Source: Niabella sp.
GTDB lineage: Bacteria; Bacteroidota; Bacteroidia; Chitinophagales; Chitinophagaceae
Length of the DNA: 64,000 nucleotides
Direction of reading: 5' to 3'
Assembly: GCF_030150205.1 (NCBI RefSeq)
Contig: NZ_JASLGT010000024.1
Span: forward strand, 248,001 to 312,000
Shown: in pieces, positions 54,443 through 63,490 of the stretch
Position numbering within the stretch: position 1 is the first letter of the stretch
Layout of the letters: each line of letters begins with the position of its first letter
The notes under the pieces: model-generated
Databases searched by the model: none
The model's input: only the letters and a program-made list of their open reading frames with translations
Told to the model about the DNA's origin: nothing
Translations under genes and position numbers: made by a program

Positions 54443-55666
54443 TCACTTTTTATCATCCACCTTGTCTCTGAAGTAACCGCTATTAGTACCGGTTTTACTC
54501 ATTCCCTGGCTCATCATGAGATTAGCATTTCCCATTGCATCTGCCGCCATACCAATTCCGCCAGCTGCGACAGCTGCTGTAGCCCCCGCCACACCGGTGG
54601 CAGTTCCCCCAAATAGGCTAGTAGCCCTGGCAGTAATCGGATTGCCGCCTCCGGCATTTACAACCATGTTTGCTATACTGGGAATTGTAAAATAACAAAC
54701 AATGCCAATGATCATAAACACGATATAGCCAATATCAGTTGTGCTAAAAAAAGAATCCCCCGTCTGTTGAATCTGGGCTGTATCAAGCTTGATCATACCT
54801 TCCTGTATTTTCCCCAGCAGGGATCCCAGAATGTTGGCGATCGGTAGCCATAGATAAATATTGATATAACGCCCCAGATACACCGGCAGTGTGTGCTGAA
54901 ATCCGTCGAAAACGGCAAGTCCCAAAACGATAGGGCCCAAAATCGCTAAAACTAATAGTTTAAAAGTGCGGATCGTATTGATACAAAGTGCAGCTGCTTC
55001 ATAGAGTAATTGTAAAAGGAAGGATATAAAGTCCTTAAACATACTCTTGAAATTATAATAAGCCTTTGAAACGGCAAATTCAATATCATATCCCACGCTT
55101 CCAAGGATGCCTTCTCTATCTACTTTATCGCTATGCGTATACTGCATCCATACATCACGATCTCCAGCTCCATCATTAATCCCATACATTTTATAGGCCA
55201 TTGTCTCTTTTCGTTCTTTCTCTCGCTGCTCCATTAGCCGTTTAACGGATTTATTAGTATTGTCTAGCATAGCGCCGGTTCCTTGCACCATAGGACTGAG
55301 AACTCCATTCATAATCCCAATTACAGATTGGAAGTTCATGACGCAGAATCCAAGTACAAAAGGCCGGAGTAAAGGAAAAAAATCTATAGGCTCAGCGGCC
55401 GCAATATGTCTCCATACCCTCACTCCAATATAAAACAGAGCTGCAAAGCCTGCGAGGGCTTGACCGACGCCAATGAGGTTACCACACGTCGGTAACATTT
55501 CGTTGTATAGATTGTCCAGAATCTTTTGTAATCCCCGGACTTGTTCCGGTAAGCCCTGAGCCGATGCTGCCTCACCAGTAAATATAGTAAGGGTTGCAAG
55601 AAATTGTAGTTTCAGAAAGGCAGCTGCCCAGCTTTTGCTGCGATAAAACGCAAAGATGTTTTTCAT
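54443..55666 (-). CDS. traJ: Conjugative transposon protein TraJ (VirB6-like)
   Basis: The 407-residue polytopic protein has the TraJ pattern. The signal-like start (FLKLQFLATLTIFTGEAASA) is followed by LFYIGVRVWRHIAAAEPIDF, then FFPLLRPFVLGFCVMNFQSV and FKLLVLAILGPIVLGLAVFD. The C-terminal tail is Gly/Ala-rich. It forms the inner-membrane channel of the mating apparatus. It should be followed by traK, but the peptide cluster lies between them. Confidence 0.92.
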   Translation of the reverse strand: MKNIFAFYRSKSWAAAFLKLQFLATLTIFTGEAASAQGLPEQVRGLQKILDNLYNEMLPTCGNLIGVGQALAGFAALFYIGVRVWRHIAAAEPIDFFPLLRPFVLGFCVMNFQSVIGIMNGVLSPMVQGTGAMLDNTNKSVKRLMEQREKERKETMAYKMYGINDGAGDRDVWMQYTHSDKVDREGILGSVGYDIEFAVSKAYYNFKSMFKDFISFLLQLLYEAAALCINTIRTFKLLVLAILGPIVLGLAVFDGFQHTLPVYLGRYINIYLWLPIANILGSLLGKIQEGMIKLDTAQIQQTGDSFFSTTDIGYIVFMIIGIVCYFTIPSIANMVVNAGGGNPITARATSLFGGTATGVAGATAAVAAGGIGMAADAMGNANLMMSQGMSKTGTNSGYFRDKVDDKK

Positions 55667-55695
55667 AGGTATATATAAAAGGTTATGTATTTAAT

Positions 55696-56334
55696 CTATT
55701 TCAGTCCATGTAAGGATTCAAGGGTCTGATCCGCTACTTTATCACGGAGTATTTCAGCAGCAATCATTTTTTGACGATTATTAAAACTGCGGAGAAAAAG
55801 TAATTTCTTTTGCACTTCGTCATAAACTCGATCGATCCCTTTCAGCCGTTCATCATCGCTCATACGTAACTGACCGGCAGTGATGATCATTAATAATTCA
55901 TCGAGGTTTTTCATGCTGTCATCAATCAATCGGTCATATACCCCATCGATATATTCCATCTGTCCACTCGTAAAAATGTTGAACGAGGAAAAATCTTTTA
56001 AAGCGGTTTTGCTTTCTCTCAAAATTGCTGCCTGATCACGTATAATATCCGCTATTCGATGATACTTTTTCACTGAGGGATTCACTTTGTAGAGCCCATC
56101 TAGAAACACCTCGTTAATTTTATAATTACCGGATGTAATTGCCTTTACCTTATTGTAACCCTCGCTGATGATTTTGTATCCATCGTAAAGTTGCTTCAGG
56201 ATCTTCCGCAGCTGATTCAGTTTTTCCAGGTTCAGTACCAGCTGGGCAATTTCCTGCTCCTGCGCAATCGTATGAAGCGGCAGCGAACTAAATGATATTA
56301 CGAATAGGGAAACGGTTAAAAATAGCTTTTTCAT
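55696..56334 (-). CDS. TraI-like (DUF4141) conjugation protein, copy 3
   Basis: The 212-residue secreted helical protein has a signal peptide (LFVISFSSLPLHTIAQ). It shares NLEKLNQLRKILKQLYDGYK, IIRDQAAILRE and the MSDDERLKGIDRVYDEVQ motif with the next two genes. It is a small periplasmic part of the conjugation machine. It lies 30 nt before traJ. Confidence 0.72.
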   Translation of the reverse strand: MKKLFLTVSLFVISFSSLPLHTIAQEQEIAQLVLNLEKLNQLRKILKQLYDGYKIISEGYNKVKAITSGNYKINEVFLDGLYKVNPSVKKYHRIADIIRDQAAILRESKTALKDFSSFNIFTSGQMEYIDGVYDRLIDDSMKNLDELLMIITAGQLRMSDDERLKGIDRVYDEVQKKLLFLRSFNNRQKMIAAEILRDKVADQTLESLHGLK

Positions 56335-56379
56335 GCTTTTGGTGTTTATAGTGCTTTGATTAAATGTAGATCCGGACGG

Positions 56380-57024
56380 CTAAAGACCATGCAGCTCTTT
56401 AAGAATATTTTCATCCCGCAGTTCCTGCTGAGCTGAATTGATCAGTGCTATTGCTTCTGATGAAAATTTCTGCGCAAATACAAATTGTCCTTTGCTCTGT
56501 TCATACAACGCATTTAACCGGTTCAGCCTTTCATTGTCACTCATTTTTAAAGAATTGTCTGTAGTAATGTCCTCCAGATCCTGTCGAACTTTTTCCACGC
56601 CCTGCAAAAGCCGGTCAACTACACCGTTAATATAAGTTTTCAATGTTGGGGATAAATCATTACTGCTTGGTATCAATTTCCTTAGTGCCACACAAGCATT
56701 GATGATATATAGTTCTTGCGTAATGATTTCTTTGGCCTTGGGAGAATTTCGAATACGTGGATTTGGCAATTCAAGCGATTTGTAATAAAGATCATGGAAT
56801 TTAAATTCCCCATTTTTAATATCATGAATGGTGTTCAGTCCTCCCGACACAATTTTGTATCCCTGCTTTACATACCCCAGGTAAATCTGTAGCTCCGCAA
56901 TTTGTTTAGCGAGGTATTTAATCTGAGTTTTCTTCTGATTGAACCACTCATTAAATTGTTGAGACAGCGCCGGAACAGGTGCCAAACAAAGAACAAATAA
57001 TATAAATAGGCAAGTATTTTTCAT
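56380..57024 (-). CDS. TraI-like (DUF4141) conjugation protein, copy 2
   Basis: The 214-residue protein has a signal peptide (LFVLCLAPVPALSQQF). Its pattern matches the copy downstream: QIAELQIYLGYVKQGYKIVS and KMSDNERLNRLNALYEQSKG. The conserved QEL/SMSDNER-like helix suggests a structural role. It lies 45 nt from the next copy. Confidence 0.72.
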   Translation of the reverse strand: MKNTCLFILFVLCLAPVPALSQQFNEWFNQKKTQIKYLAKQIAELQIYLGYVKQGYKIVSGGLNTIHDIKNGEFKFHDLYYKSLELPNPRIRNSPKAKEIITQELYIINACVALRKLIPSSNDLSPTLKTYINGVVDRLLQGVEKVRQDLEDITTDNSLKMSDNERLNRLNALYEQSKGQFVFAQKFSSEAIALINSAQQELRDENILKELHGL

Positions 57025-57032
57025 GTTTGCAT

Positions 57033-57479
57033 TTATCGTTTTCTTCTGATCTTAAAATCTCCTTTCATTTGGCGGTCCCAAACCCTTGGTCGGCGGAACC
57101 GCCCAACCACCGCATTCTTACTAGGCAAATCATTGTTGTTGCGCAGCTTCATTTGCTGTGTTTCATTTGGATACCGCGATTCAATAAAAACCCGATCAAT
57201 AACAAAGCCCTTCTCCAAATTAAACTCCCCAACAAATTGGCATTCTTTGTAATCGTCCGGGTGGCGGTATTCGGCGTAAGTCTTAAGAGAGATTTTGGCT
57301 GCGCGAACATTTCCTCTCGCCATATGAGCCAGAAATTGATGTAAAGTTTCCCGAAGTGTTCCAAAGTGGCGAAAATCAGTTGCCTTTGAGATCAAATCAA
57401 ATCGATCATTATATCCTTTAGTACGGAGTAGTGATTCGAAGGTGCGTTGATGCCTGGTGTATTCATCAATATTTTCCAT
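57033..57479 (-). CDS. Hypothetical protein of the tra operon
   Basis: The 148-residue soluble protein has a helical start (IDEYTRHQRTFESLLRTKGY) and a basic C-terminus (RPRVWDRQMKGDFKIRRKR). I do not recognise the family. It lies between two TraI-like genes (14 nt and 8 nt gaps), so it is co-transcribed with them. It is cytoplasmic by prediction. Confidence 0.65.
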   Translation of the reverse strand: MENIDEYTRHQRTFESLLRTKGYNDRFDLISKATDFRHFGTLRETLHQFLAHMARGNVRAAKISLKTYAEYRHPDDYKECQFVGEFNLEKGFVIDRVFIESRYPNETQQMKLRNNNDLPSKNAVVGRFRRPRVWDRQMKGDFKIRRKR

Positions 57480-57493
57480 AGGTTATTTATTTG

Positions 57494-58180
57494 TTATTGC
57501 AGACCGTAGTAGGTTTTAATGGTTTGCTGCTCCTGCTTGTCTTTTGTTCGTTCAATGCTCAGCAAAATATTTTGATTGGTAAACCGGCGGAGGTGGGAGA
57601 GGTTCTTGCTGACTTCCGTATCCGTTTTGGCGATCAGCTCCAATCGGGCAGCATCGGACATTTGTGAGGAAAAAGACTGAACAATAATCATCAGCTCATC
57701 AATATTCTTCGCACTTTCGTCAAGAATACCCGTATACACATCAAATATGTAAATGAGCTCTTTCGGTTTAAAGTTTTTATCATTGCTGATCAGGGCATAC
57801 GCTCTTTTGTATTCTTTAATTAATTGCAGCTGATTGTCGGTAATGCTTTTTATGCGTTTATAATAGGCAATTATTTTTTTTACTTTCCAGAGCTCATCAT
57901 AATATGTTTTGAACAGCTTTCTTTGTTTCTCGCTCCATTCAGCTATCTCTTTCAGTTTCAATTTGGCCATTGCATTCTCGATTTCCTTCTGAATATGCTG
58001 CAACTGGATCGTTTGATTCTGAACACGTTGAACAGCAAGGTCAATCGCTTTTATAACCTTTACGATCGCCTCCTTTATAATTTGCCAGATACCGATAGCA
58101 CTGGCCTGCTGAAAGGGAGCGCCGCCAAACAAGAGCAAGCCAGTAAGCATTCCGGTGAGTAGTGTTTTTTTATAGGACAC
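57494..58180 (-). CDS. Conjugative transposon protein TraI (DUF4141)
   Basis: The 228-residue protein has a signal peptide (LLTGMLTGLLLFGGAPFQQA) and a long helical body (IQLQHIQKEIENAMAKLKLK, IFDVYTGILDESAKNIDELM, SQMSDAARLELIAKTDTEVS). It is the longest of three similar genes and fits the TraI position after traG. The function is a periplasmic component. Confidence 0.75.
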   Translation of the reverse strand: MSYKKTLLTGMLTGLLLFGGAPFQQASAIGIWQIIKEAIVKVIKAIDLAVQRVQNQTIQLQHIQKEIENAMAKLKLKEIAEWSEKQRKLFKTYYDELWKVKKIIAYYKRIKSITDNQLQLIKEYKRAYALISNDKNFKPKELIYIFDVYTGILDESAKNIDELMIIVQSFSSQMSDAARLELIAKTDTEVSKNLSHLRRFTNQNILLSIERTKDKQEQQTIKTYYGLQ

Positions 58181-58194
58181 GCAACAAATTTTGG

Positions 58195-58572
58195 TTATTT
58201 AATTTTATGATACAGGATCCCATTAACGGACACCGAGCCTTCTTTGGCATCAAAGGAGTACAGGATGCCTGGATCCCCGGTATTCATGATATTCTTTTGC
58301 GGATCGTATATGCCGGTCATGGAATGCTTGGCTCTTTTATTAAATTTTTGCTCTGATTTCTTTTTAAAAAGTGTTTGCGATCCTTGGTTGATCTGATACA
58401 CATCATTTTCCTGCCTGCTGGCAGGTGAAAAACTAACCGTATCATGTAGCGTGTAAATTTCACTTTCTACAGTACGTACATAGGTTCCGGTAATGGAGGC
58501 GCTATCATTTTTAGAAAAGCGGCAGGCAAATGGAAATACCAGAATAAGCAGACCAATACAAACAGTTTTCAT
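58195..58572 (-). CDS. Small lipoprotein in the tra operon
   Basis: The 125-residue protein has a lipobox (LLILVFPFAC), then a beta-rich domain (ASITGTYVRTVESEIYTLHD, SFDAKEGSVSVNGILYHKIK). It lies between traG (14 nt) and the TraI-like gene (14 nt). Its place suggests a role equal to TraH in CTnDOT-type operons, but I cannot name it. Confidence 0.7.
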   Translation of the reverse strand: MKTVCIGLLILVFPFACRFSKNDSASITGTYVRTVESEIYTLHDTVSFSPASRQENDVYQINQGSQTLFKKKSEQKFNKRAKHSMTGIYDPQKNIMNTGDPGILYSFDAKEGSVSVNGILYHKIK

Positions 58573-58586
58573 TTTTCTTAAGTTTA

Positions 58587-61118
58587 TTAGTTCAACAAAT
58601 GTTTTTCCTTTTTAATATCCTCAAGGAGTTTGCCAATTGCGGTTTCCATGTCCCCGCCATAACGTTCTGCGTATTCCAGTACTTTTACCCTTTCTTTACC
58701 GTCGGTGGTATAAGCATAATACTCCTCCGGGCAAAGTTCATTTTTAAAAACCTTGGACATTTGGCCTCCCAGATCGATAAAAATTTCGTGGTCATCTTTA
58801 TTAACAGATAGATGGATTGTTTTTGCCTTGTCGGACAAGCCCAGAACGTCCTGAAGTTTGTCAAACTTGTGCATAAACTTGCGCATATCCATCAGGATCT
58901 TTATGTCCGCATTGTTAATGATGGCATCTTTAATAATGGGGGAGCTTACCAGGTCATCGAGCTCTTGTGTCACAACGCCGGGGATTCCGTTAAATTTCCT
59001 GATAGTTTTAAAGGCATATTTTAGAAAATCAGCCATTCCGCTTCGCGCAATTGCCTTCCAGGCCTCATCAATGATCAATACTTTTCGGATGCCCTTCAAT
59101 TTTCGCATCTTGGAAACGAACATTTCTGTAACCAATAATGTAACGACGCTGAAGAGGACCGGATGATCCTTCAAATTATCCAGTTCTATGACTATGAAGC
59201 GCTGATCAAGAAGGTCCAGATTCTCCGTAGCATTTAATAAATAGTCGAATTCTCCATGTTTATAATACGGCCTGAGCACATACAAAAAATTATCTAAATC
59301 GAAGTCTTTATCCTTAACTCGGTGTTCTTTGAGTAATTCAGCATAGGTTGTTTGCAAATAATCATAGAAGGTATTAAAACACGGGAAAAGCGATTTGTCA
59401 TTTTCCAGTAGCTGGTAATATCCTTGCAACGCATTAGACAATGCTACATACTCGGAACGGTTATAGGGATCGTTTTCCTGTTTCCAGAGTGCAATTAATA
59501 AGGATTTTAGGCTCTCCTTTTTTTCGGTATCCAGTGATACGCCAGCCGGAAGCCAGAATGGGTTGAATTTAATCGGATTTTTTTCCTCATAGGTAAAGTA
59601 ATAGCCTTTGACCAATTCACACAACGCTTTGTAAGATCCTCCAATGTCGATAATAACGCAATGCGCGCCCTGATCATAAAGCGAGCGAAGGATGTGGTTC
59701 AGAGTCATGGACTTACCGCCTCCTGAGCTGCCGCAGCAAAGCAATCCCATATTTGAAGTCCACCCATATTTCGTGCGTGGCAGATCAAACAGGTCTTCAT
59801 ATATCGGGCGCCCAAATCGATCAGTAAAGCGGATACCCTGTTCTGGTCTTACCGTCCGATAATTGGTTTCCTGGGTAAGAAAACAGGTGGCCTGCTCGGC
59901 AAAGCTGTCAAAAGTTTCATTAACGGGCAGATCCGCCGCGTTTCCCGGCAACGAAGACCAGAAAAGCTGCGGTGCACCTTTGATCTCCTGCCTGGGGGAT
60001 GCATCCATTTGGGCTATTGCGGAAGAAGCTTTGTTTCGAAGATCCTTTAATTCATCCTGTTTATCGGCCCAGGTAATGATATTGAAATGGGCTTTTACCG
60101 GTTGCCGTTGCTGGCTGATCATTTCATTCAGAAATGCATTGGTGGCATCACAGCTAATGGCATTTTCGCGGGAATAGGCTGATAATGATTGAAGTCTTCT
60201 GCGCCGGGTTTCCAACCGCTTGGCCGTTTTAGAAGTCTCCTGTACAATAAGGAATTGGTTATAAATATGATTGGTGCGCAGGAGAAGACCAACTGAGGCG
60301 GCAAAGCCTACGGAAAACTTACTAACATCGGTGGAATATTTATCATAGGTAATTCGGCTACCGCAAATCGCTGGCAGGTCTTCCGGATCAGCCAGGCTGA
60401 ATAACTGCACTCGTTTTTCTCCGATTTGCCACTCAGGTTTGAAGATAATATCACGCCTAATGGGAGGCTCCTCTGGAGAAAGTAAGAAACAGTACCGCTC
60501 AATAAGTCCCGCTTTTTTTTTATCGCCTGCCAGCTCATCCGCAGAGAGTTGCCGGGCGCTTATATGGCCTCCTTCGGAAAGTAATTTCGTCACTTGGCTG
60601 GCTTTGTCCAGAAAGTCGTGTAATACCTGTGGCTGAACCGCAACAGTAGGTACTATTGTGGGGCGCAGTAAATTTGAAAAAACGGAACTGGATAGTTTTC
60701 GGTTATCCGCCTTACGGGTAAGCATCAGATAACTGTGGTGATTCAGAAAGGTGCGGTTATCAAAATACGCTTCACTTTTTTTCTTTAAAAAGGATTGTTC
60801 CCCCGAATGATCAGCTTTGTAAGATTCTTCCGTGTACCAGTCTTGTTTATGTACAATAGTGCCTGCCGGCAGGAGCTTAATTGCACGCAGCCAAATGTGA
60901 TGCAATTGCTCGTAATCTTCCGCAGATAAAGTGAAGACCTCCGGCAGGCTAAGTTGGTATACTATTGTAACATCTCCCTGTTTAGAAATCAGGCAATCTT
61001 GTTCAATTTTATAAATGGGTAATATTTTTTCAAGATCTTTTGCGTCTTTAACGGGTTCCTTTAACTGCAGGATCAGCGCTGAAAAGACAATCAAACATAA
61101 AAGGATGAATATGATCAT
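58587..61118 (-). CDS. traG: TraG-family conjugation ATPase (VirB4-like)
   Basis: The 843-residue protein has one N-terminal membrane segment (IIFILLCLIVFSALIL), a long N-terminal domain, then the ATPase domain: Walker A GSSGGGKSMTLNH (about residue 463) and Walker B KVLIIDEAWKAIA (about 683). This is the conjugation-type VirB4, called TraG in Bacteroidetes elements. It powers pilus and channel assembly. It overlaps traF by 4 nt (ATGA). Confidence 0.95.
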   Translation of the reverse strand: MIIFILLCLIVFSALILQLKEPVKDAKDLEKILPIYKIEQDCLISKQGDVTIVYQLSLPEVFTLSAEDYEQLHHIWLRAIKLLPAGTIVHKQDWYTEESYKADHSGEQSFLKKKSEAYFDNRTFLNHHSYLMLTRKADNRKLSSSVFSNLLRPTIVPTVAVQPQVLHDFLDKASQVTKLLSEGGHISARQLSADELAGDKKKAGLIERYCFLLSPEEPPIRRDIIFKPEWQIGEKRVQLFSLADPEDLPAICGSRITYDKYSTDVSKFSVGFAASVGLLLRTNHIYNQFLIVQETSKTAKRLETRRRRLQSLSAYSRENAISCDATNAFLNEMISQQRQPVKAHFNIITWADKQDELKDLRNKASSAIAQMDASPRQEIKGAPQLFWSSLPGNAADLPVNETFDSFAEQATCFLTQETNYRTVRPEQGIRFTDRFGRPIYEDLFDLPRTKYGWTSNMGLLCCGSSGGGKSMTLNHILRSLYDQGAHCVIIDIGGSYKALCELVKGYYFTYEEKNPIKFNPFWLPAGVSLDTEKKESLKSLLIALWKQENDPYNRSEYVALSNALQGYYQLLENDKSLFPCFNTFYDYLQTTYAELLKEHRVKDKDFDLDNFLYVLRPYYKHGEFDYLLNATENLDLLDQRFIVIELDNLKDHPVLFSVVTLLVTEMFVSKMRKLKGIRKVLIIDEAWKAIARSGMADFLKYAFKTIRKFNGIPGVVTQELDDLVSSPIIKDAIINNADIKILMDMRKFMHKFDKLQDVLGLSDKAKTIHLSVNKDDHEIFIDLGGQMSKVFKNELCPEEYYAYTTDGKERVKVLEYAERYGGDMETAIGKLLEDIKKEKHLLN

Positions 61119-61447
61119 TTGCTACCTCCTTTTTGTTTGAGACATAACAAAACTTTCCGACTTCTGCATACAATGGCGGTTGGAATGCTGCGGTAGGCGG
61201 AGGCTTTCATTAGTCCATGCTCGCCGTACTTATGACTCATTTTGTAAATCCAACTCACTAAAACAAAGCCGCCCCCAGCTATAACCGCAACCAATATGTA
61301 CGGATAAGCCCCAATCAGGTAACCGATAGCAAAAAGCAGCAACAGGAGAACCAGGCAAATGGCCAAATAAGTAACATATTGGGCGCGGAAGCCCTTGAAC
61401 TCGATGGGGCGATTAATGCCTTTGTTAATTTCATAGATACTAGCCAT
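61115..61447 (-). CDS. traF: Conjugative transposon protein TraF (DUF4133)
   Basis: The 110-residue protein starts with SIYEINKGINRPIEFKGFRA, the typical TraF/DUF4133 start, then has two membrane helices (VTYLAICLVLLLLLFAIGYL and ILVAVIAGGGFVLVSWIY). It overlaps traG by 4 nt and comes after traE. It is a VirB3-like subunit. Confidence 0.92.
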   Translation of the reverse strand: MASIYEINKGINRPIEFKGFRAQYVTYLAICLVLLLLLFAIGYLIGAYPYILVAVIAGGGFVLVSWIYKMSHKYGEHGLMKASAYRSIPTAIVCRSRKVLLCLKQKGGSK

Positions 61448-61465
61448 AAAGTGTTTTTACAGGGT

Positions 61466-61810
61466 TTAAACTCCAAAGAATCCTTTCAGAACCGTGGCAA
61501 CGACGACTAAAAAAATACAGCTCCCGAACCAGCTCGCTGCGACTTTTCCCGTGTCATTATCCCCGGAGTTCCATTTATTATAAACTTTTATTGCTCCCAC
61601 CAAGCCAACGATGGCACCGATTGCGTACATCAATGTTGTGCCAACCTGGAAATAGCTTTTAACTTCGGAAGTAGCCGCCTGAATTCCTCCGGCACCGCTC
61701 TGAGCGGAAGCCTCCGGGCCAGCCAGCATTGTAATTGTTGCGAGAAATTGGAGTTTTAAAAAAGAATCAATCCACTTTTGGTTCTTGTAGAATATGAATG
61801 TGTTTTTCAT
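61466..61810 (-). CDS. traE: Conjugative transposon protein TraE (DUF4134)
   Basis: The 114-residue protein has a signal-like start, then STSEVKS-type polar part and two membrane helices (YAIGAIVGLVGAIKVYNKWN and SWFGSCIFLVVVATVLKGFF), as in VirB2-like pilin subunits. Its first 37 residues are almost the same as those of traJ (FLKLQFLATITMLAGPEASA). It lies 18 nt before traF. Confidence 0.9.
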   Translation of the reverse strand: MKNTFIFYKNQKWIDSFLKLQFLATITMLAGPEASAQSGAGGIQAATSEVKSYFQVGTTLMYAIGAIVGLVGAIKVYNKWNSGDNDTGKVAASWFGSCIFLVVVATVLKGFFGV

Positions 61811-61901
61811 GGGTATTTAGGTTTTATGAAATGTGTTTTTAACAGAAAAAGGATGGCGGCTTCATGAAAAGCATTACCTGCCGCACTACACCGCCGGTTC
61901 C

Positions 61902-62420
61902 TTATCCTTGGTCAACATAGGGTAGCAGCGGCCAGCACTGATTGACCTCTTCCTCGGTAATTTCCAGACCACACTCTTCCCTGGCCGCCCGAATTACCAG
62001 GGTGTTAATTGCGCGTTTGAAAGCTGGTTTATTCAGGCCTGGGTATTGAGCTATTTCTTTTGCCAGGTATTCAATCAGATTTTCCTTGCTTTCTGTGGTG
62101 GTGGAGAACTGGCTTATGATCACCTGGAGCTCATCGGCCAATTGTTCCAGAAGTGAAAATTCCTGATCTTCTTCTTTGTCCATAACACCTGAAATTGCCT
62201 GAACAGGTTCAAATGCTGATGCAGGTTCATTAACGGGAGCCTCTGCAGATGTGGAACTTTCTGCCACCCGTTCTTTCAAAGGCGAATAAACGTACCTGGC
62301 CTTTTCAGGCGTCCTCCGGTCAACCCGCAATCTGCCCGCCACAGCAAGTATACCGTAGTATGCTGCAGTTGCACCACCCAATACCAATAGAAATTCTTTC
62401 CAGCTAATTTGTTCCAGCAT
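61902..62420 (-). CDS. Membrane-anchored hypothetical protein at the start of the tra operon
   Basis: The 172-residue protein has an N-terminal membrane segment (FLLVLGGATAAYYGILAVAG), an acidic linker and a helical C-terminal domain (FSLLEQLADELQVIISQFST, GLNKPAFKRAINTLVIRAA). It takes the traC/traD position before traE but I cannot match it to either. It lies 91 nt upstream of traE. Confidence 0.68.
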   Translation of the reverse strand: MLEQISWKEFLLVLGGATAAYYGILAVAGRLRVDRRTPEKARYVYSPLKERVAESSTSAEAPVNEPASAFEPVQAISGVMDKEEDQEFSLLEQLADELQVIISQFSTTTESKENLIEYLAKEIAQYPGLNKPAFKRAINTLVIRAAREECGLEITEEEVNQCWPLLPYVDQG

Positions 62421-62527
62421 AATTCATTTTTTCATGGTGAGTAATAATTTTTTAAATCACTACTGCAAATATGAATTGCCGGAAATACCCTATTTGTTAG
62501 ATACTGTTAGGTGGGAAAAACTTCTTT

Positions 62528-63358
62528 TTACATTGCGTTTTCGTTATCACGATCAATCCTACGTTCCAGGCACGCTTTTAATGCATCAATAAAGGGCGTT
62601 GAGTTCTTTTTGCGAAGCCGGATGTCTTCATACGTTTTGTAAATATTGCTGAACCGGATATTAAATACTGACGAGAAATAATCGGCGATTTTCTTAACAT
62701 CGAGCTGCCCGCTATTAAACGCCCGGTATTCATGCAGTGCATAAATCAGCTCAATTAATTCTGCTTTTGCCGAAGTCCAGGATAAAGAAATTGATTTGCC
62801 GGCTTTGCCAGACGTGGCTTGCGGTTGTATGATCGTCTGCCGGGCACGATCTTTCAAAAGGTCGTAAGCGTAAAACCGGGCGACAATGCTGCTCATTGGC
62901 GCATTGGTCTGACTGTCCAGGAGGATCTGCTCTTCGTCTAAAAAAAGTGGCTCTTCTGAGCTCTGCCGGGTAAAATACTGTTCATCAAAGTGGGAAAGCC
63001 CAATTTTATAGTATTGCCAAAACGCATAATGCTTCCTGTAAAAGGGCTTGAGCCTTTCCAGCTCTTTTGTATAAATGGAATTGCGGTCTGAGGTGCTATC
63101 AGGAGTCTGCATCCTGAGCAGCATCAGCAGGAAAATCAGGCGACCATCAAATTGTGGTTTCAACTTTTTAAAAAACCGGATTTCCGCGGCTGGGGATTCA
63201 AAGCTGGAAGAGGCCAGCAGACTCTTAAGCCGGGCAATCGATTCGGAGGTAATAATAATTGCTTGTTGAATACTAAGCAAATCGTCTTCTGAAAGTCCTG
63301 AAAGATCTGATAGTTTGTTGTTCATTTCTTCCAGCAGCTTGAGGGTTTCTGTAATCAT
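62528..63358 (-). CDS. rteC: RteC-domain protein
   Basis: The 276-residue protein has the RteC domain: AEIRFFKKLKPQFDGRLIFL, HYAFWQYYKIGLSHFDEQYF, and the C-terminal part with SSVFNIRFSNIYKTYEDIRL. RteC regulates excision and transfer genes in CTnDOT-type elements. It lies 107 nt upstream of the tra genes, in the usual regulatory position. Confidence 0.88.
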   Translation of the reverse strand: MITETLKLLEEMNNKLSDLSGLSEDDLLSIQQAIIITSESIARLKSLLASSSFESPAAEIRFFKKLKPQFDGRLIFLLMLLRMQTPDSTSDRNSIYTKELERLKPFYRKHYAFWQYYKIGLSHFDEQYFTRQSSEEPLFLDEEQILLDSQTNAPMSSIVARFYAYDLLKDRARQTIIQPQATSGKAGKSISLSWTSAKAELIELIYALHEYRAFNSGQLDVKKIADYFSSVFNIRFSNIYKTYEDIRLRKKNSTPFIDALKACLERRIDRDNENAM

Positions 63359-63490
63359 CTTTGTTGGTTTAAGGTGAACAAATGTTTACAACATCTGTAG
63401 TACCAAAGACCAGACCTTCCATACTACGCAAAAACCACTATTCCAATACGTATAAATGACTATTTTAATGAGGGATCATTAAATGCGTAT

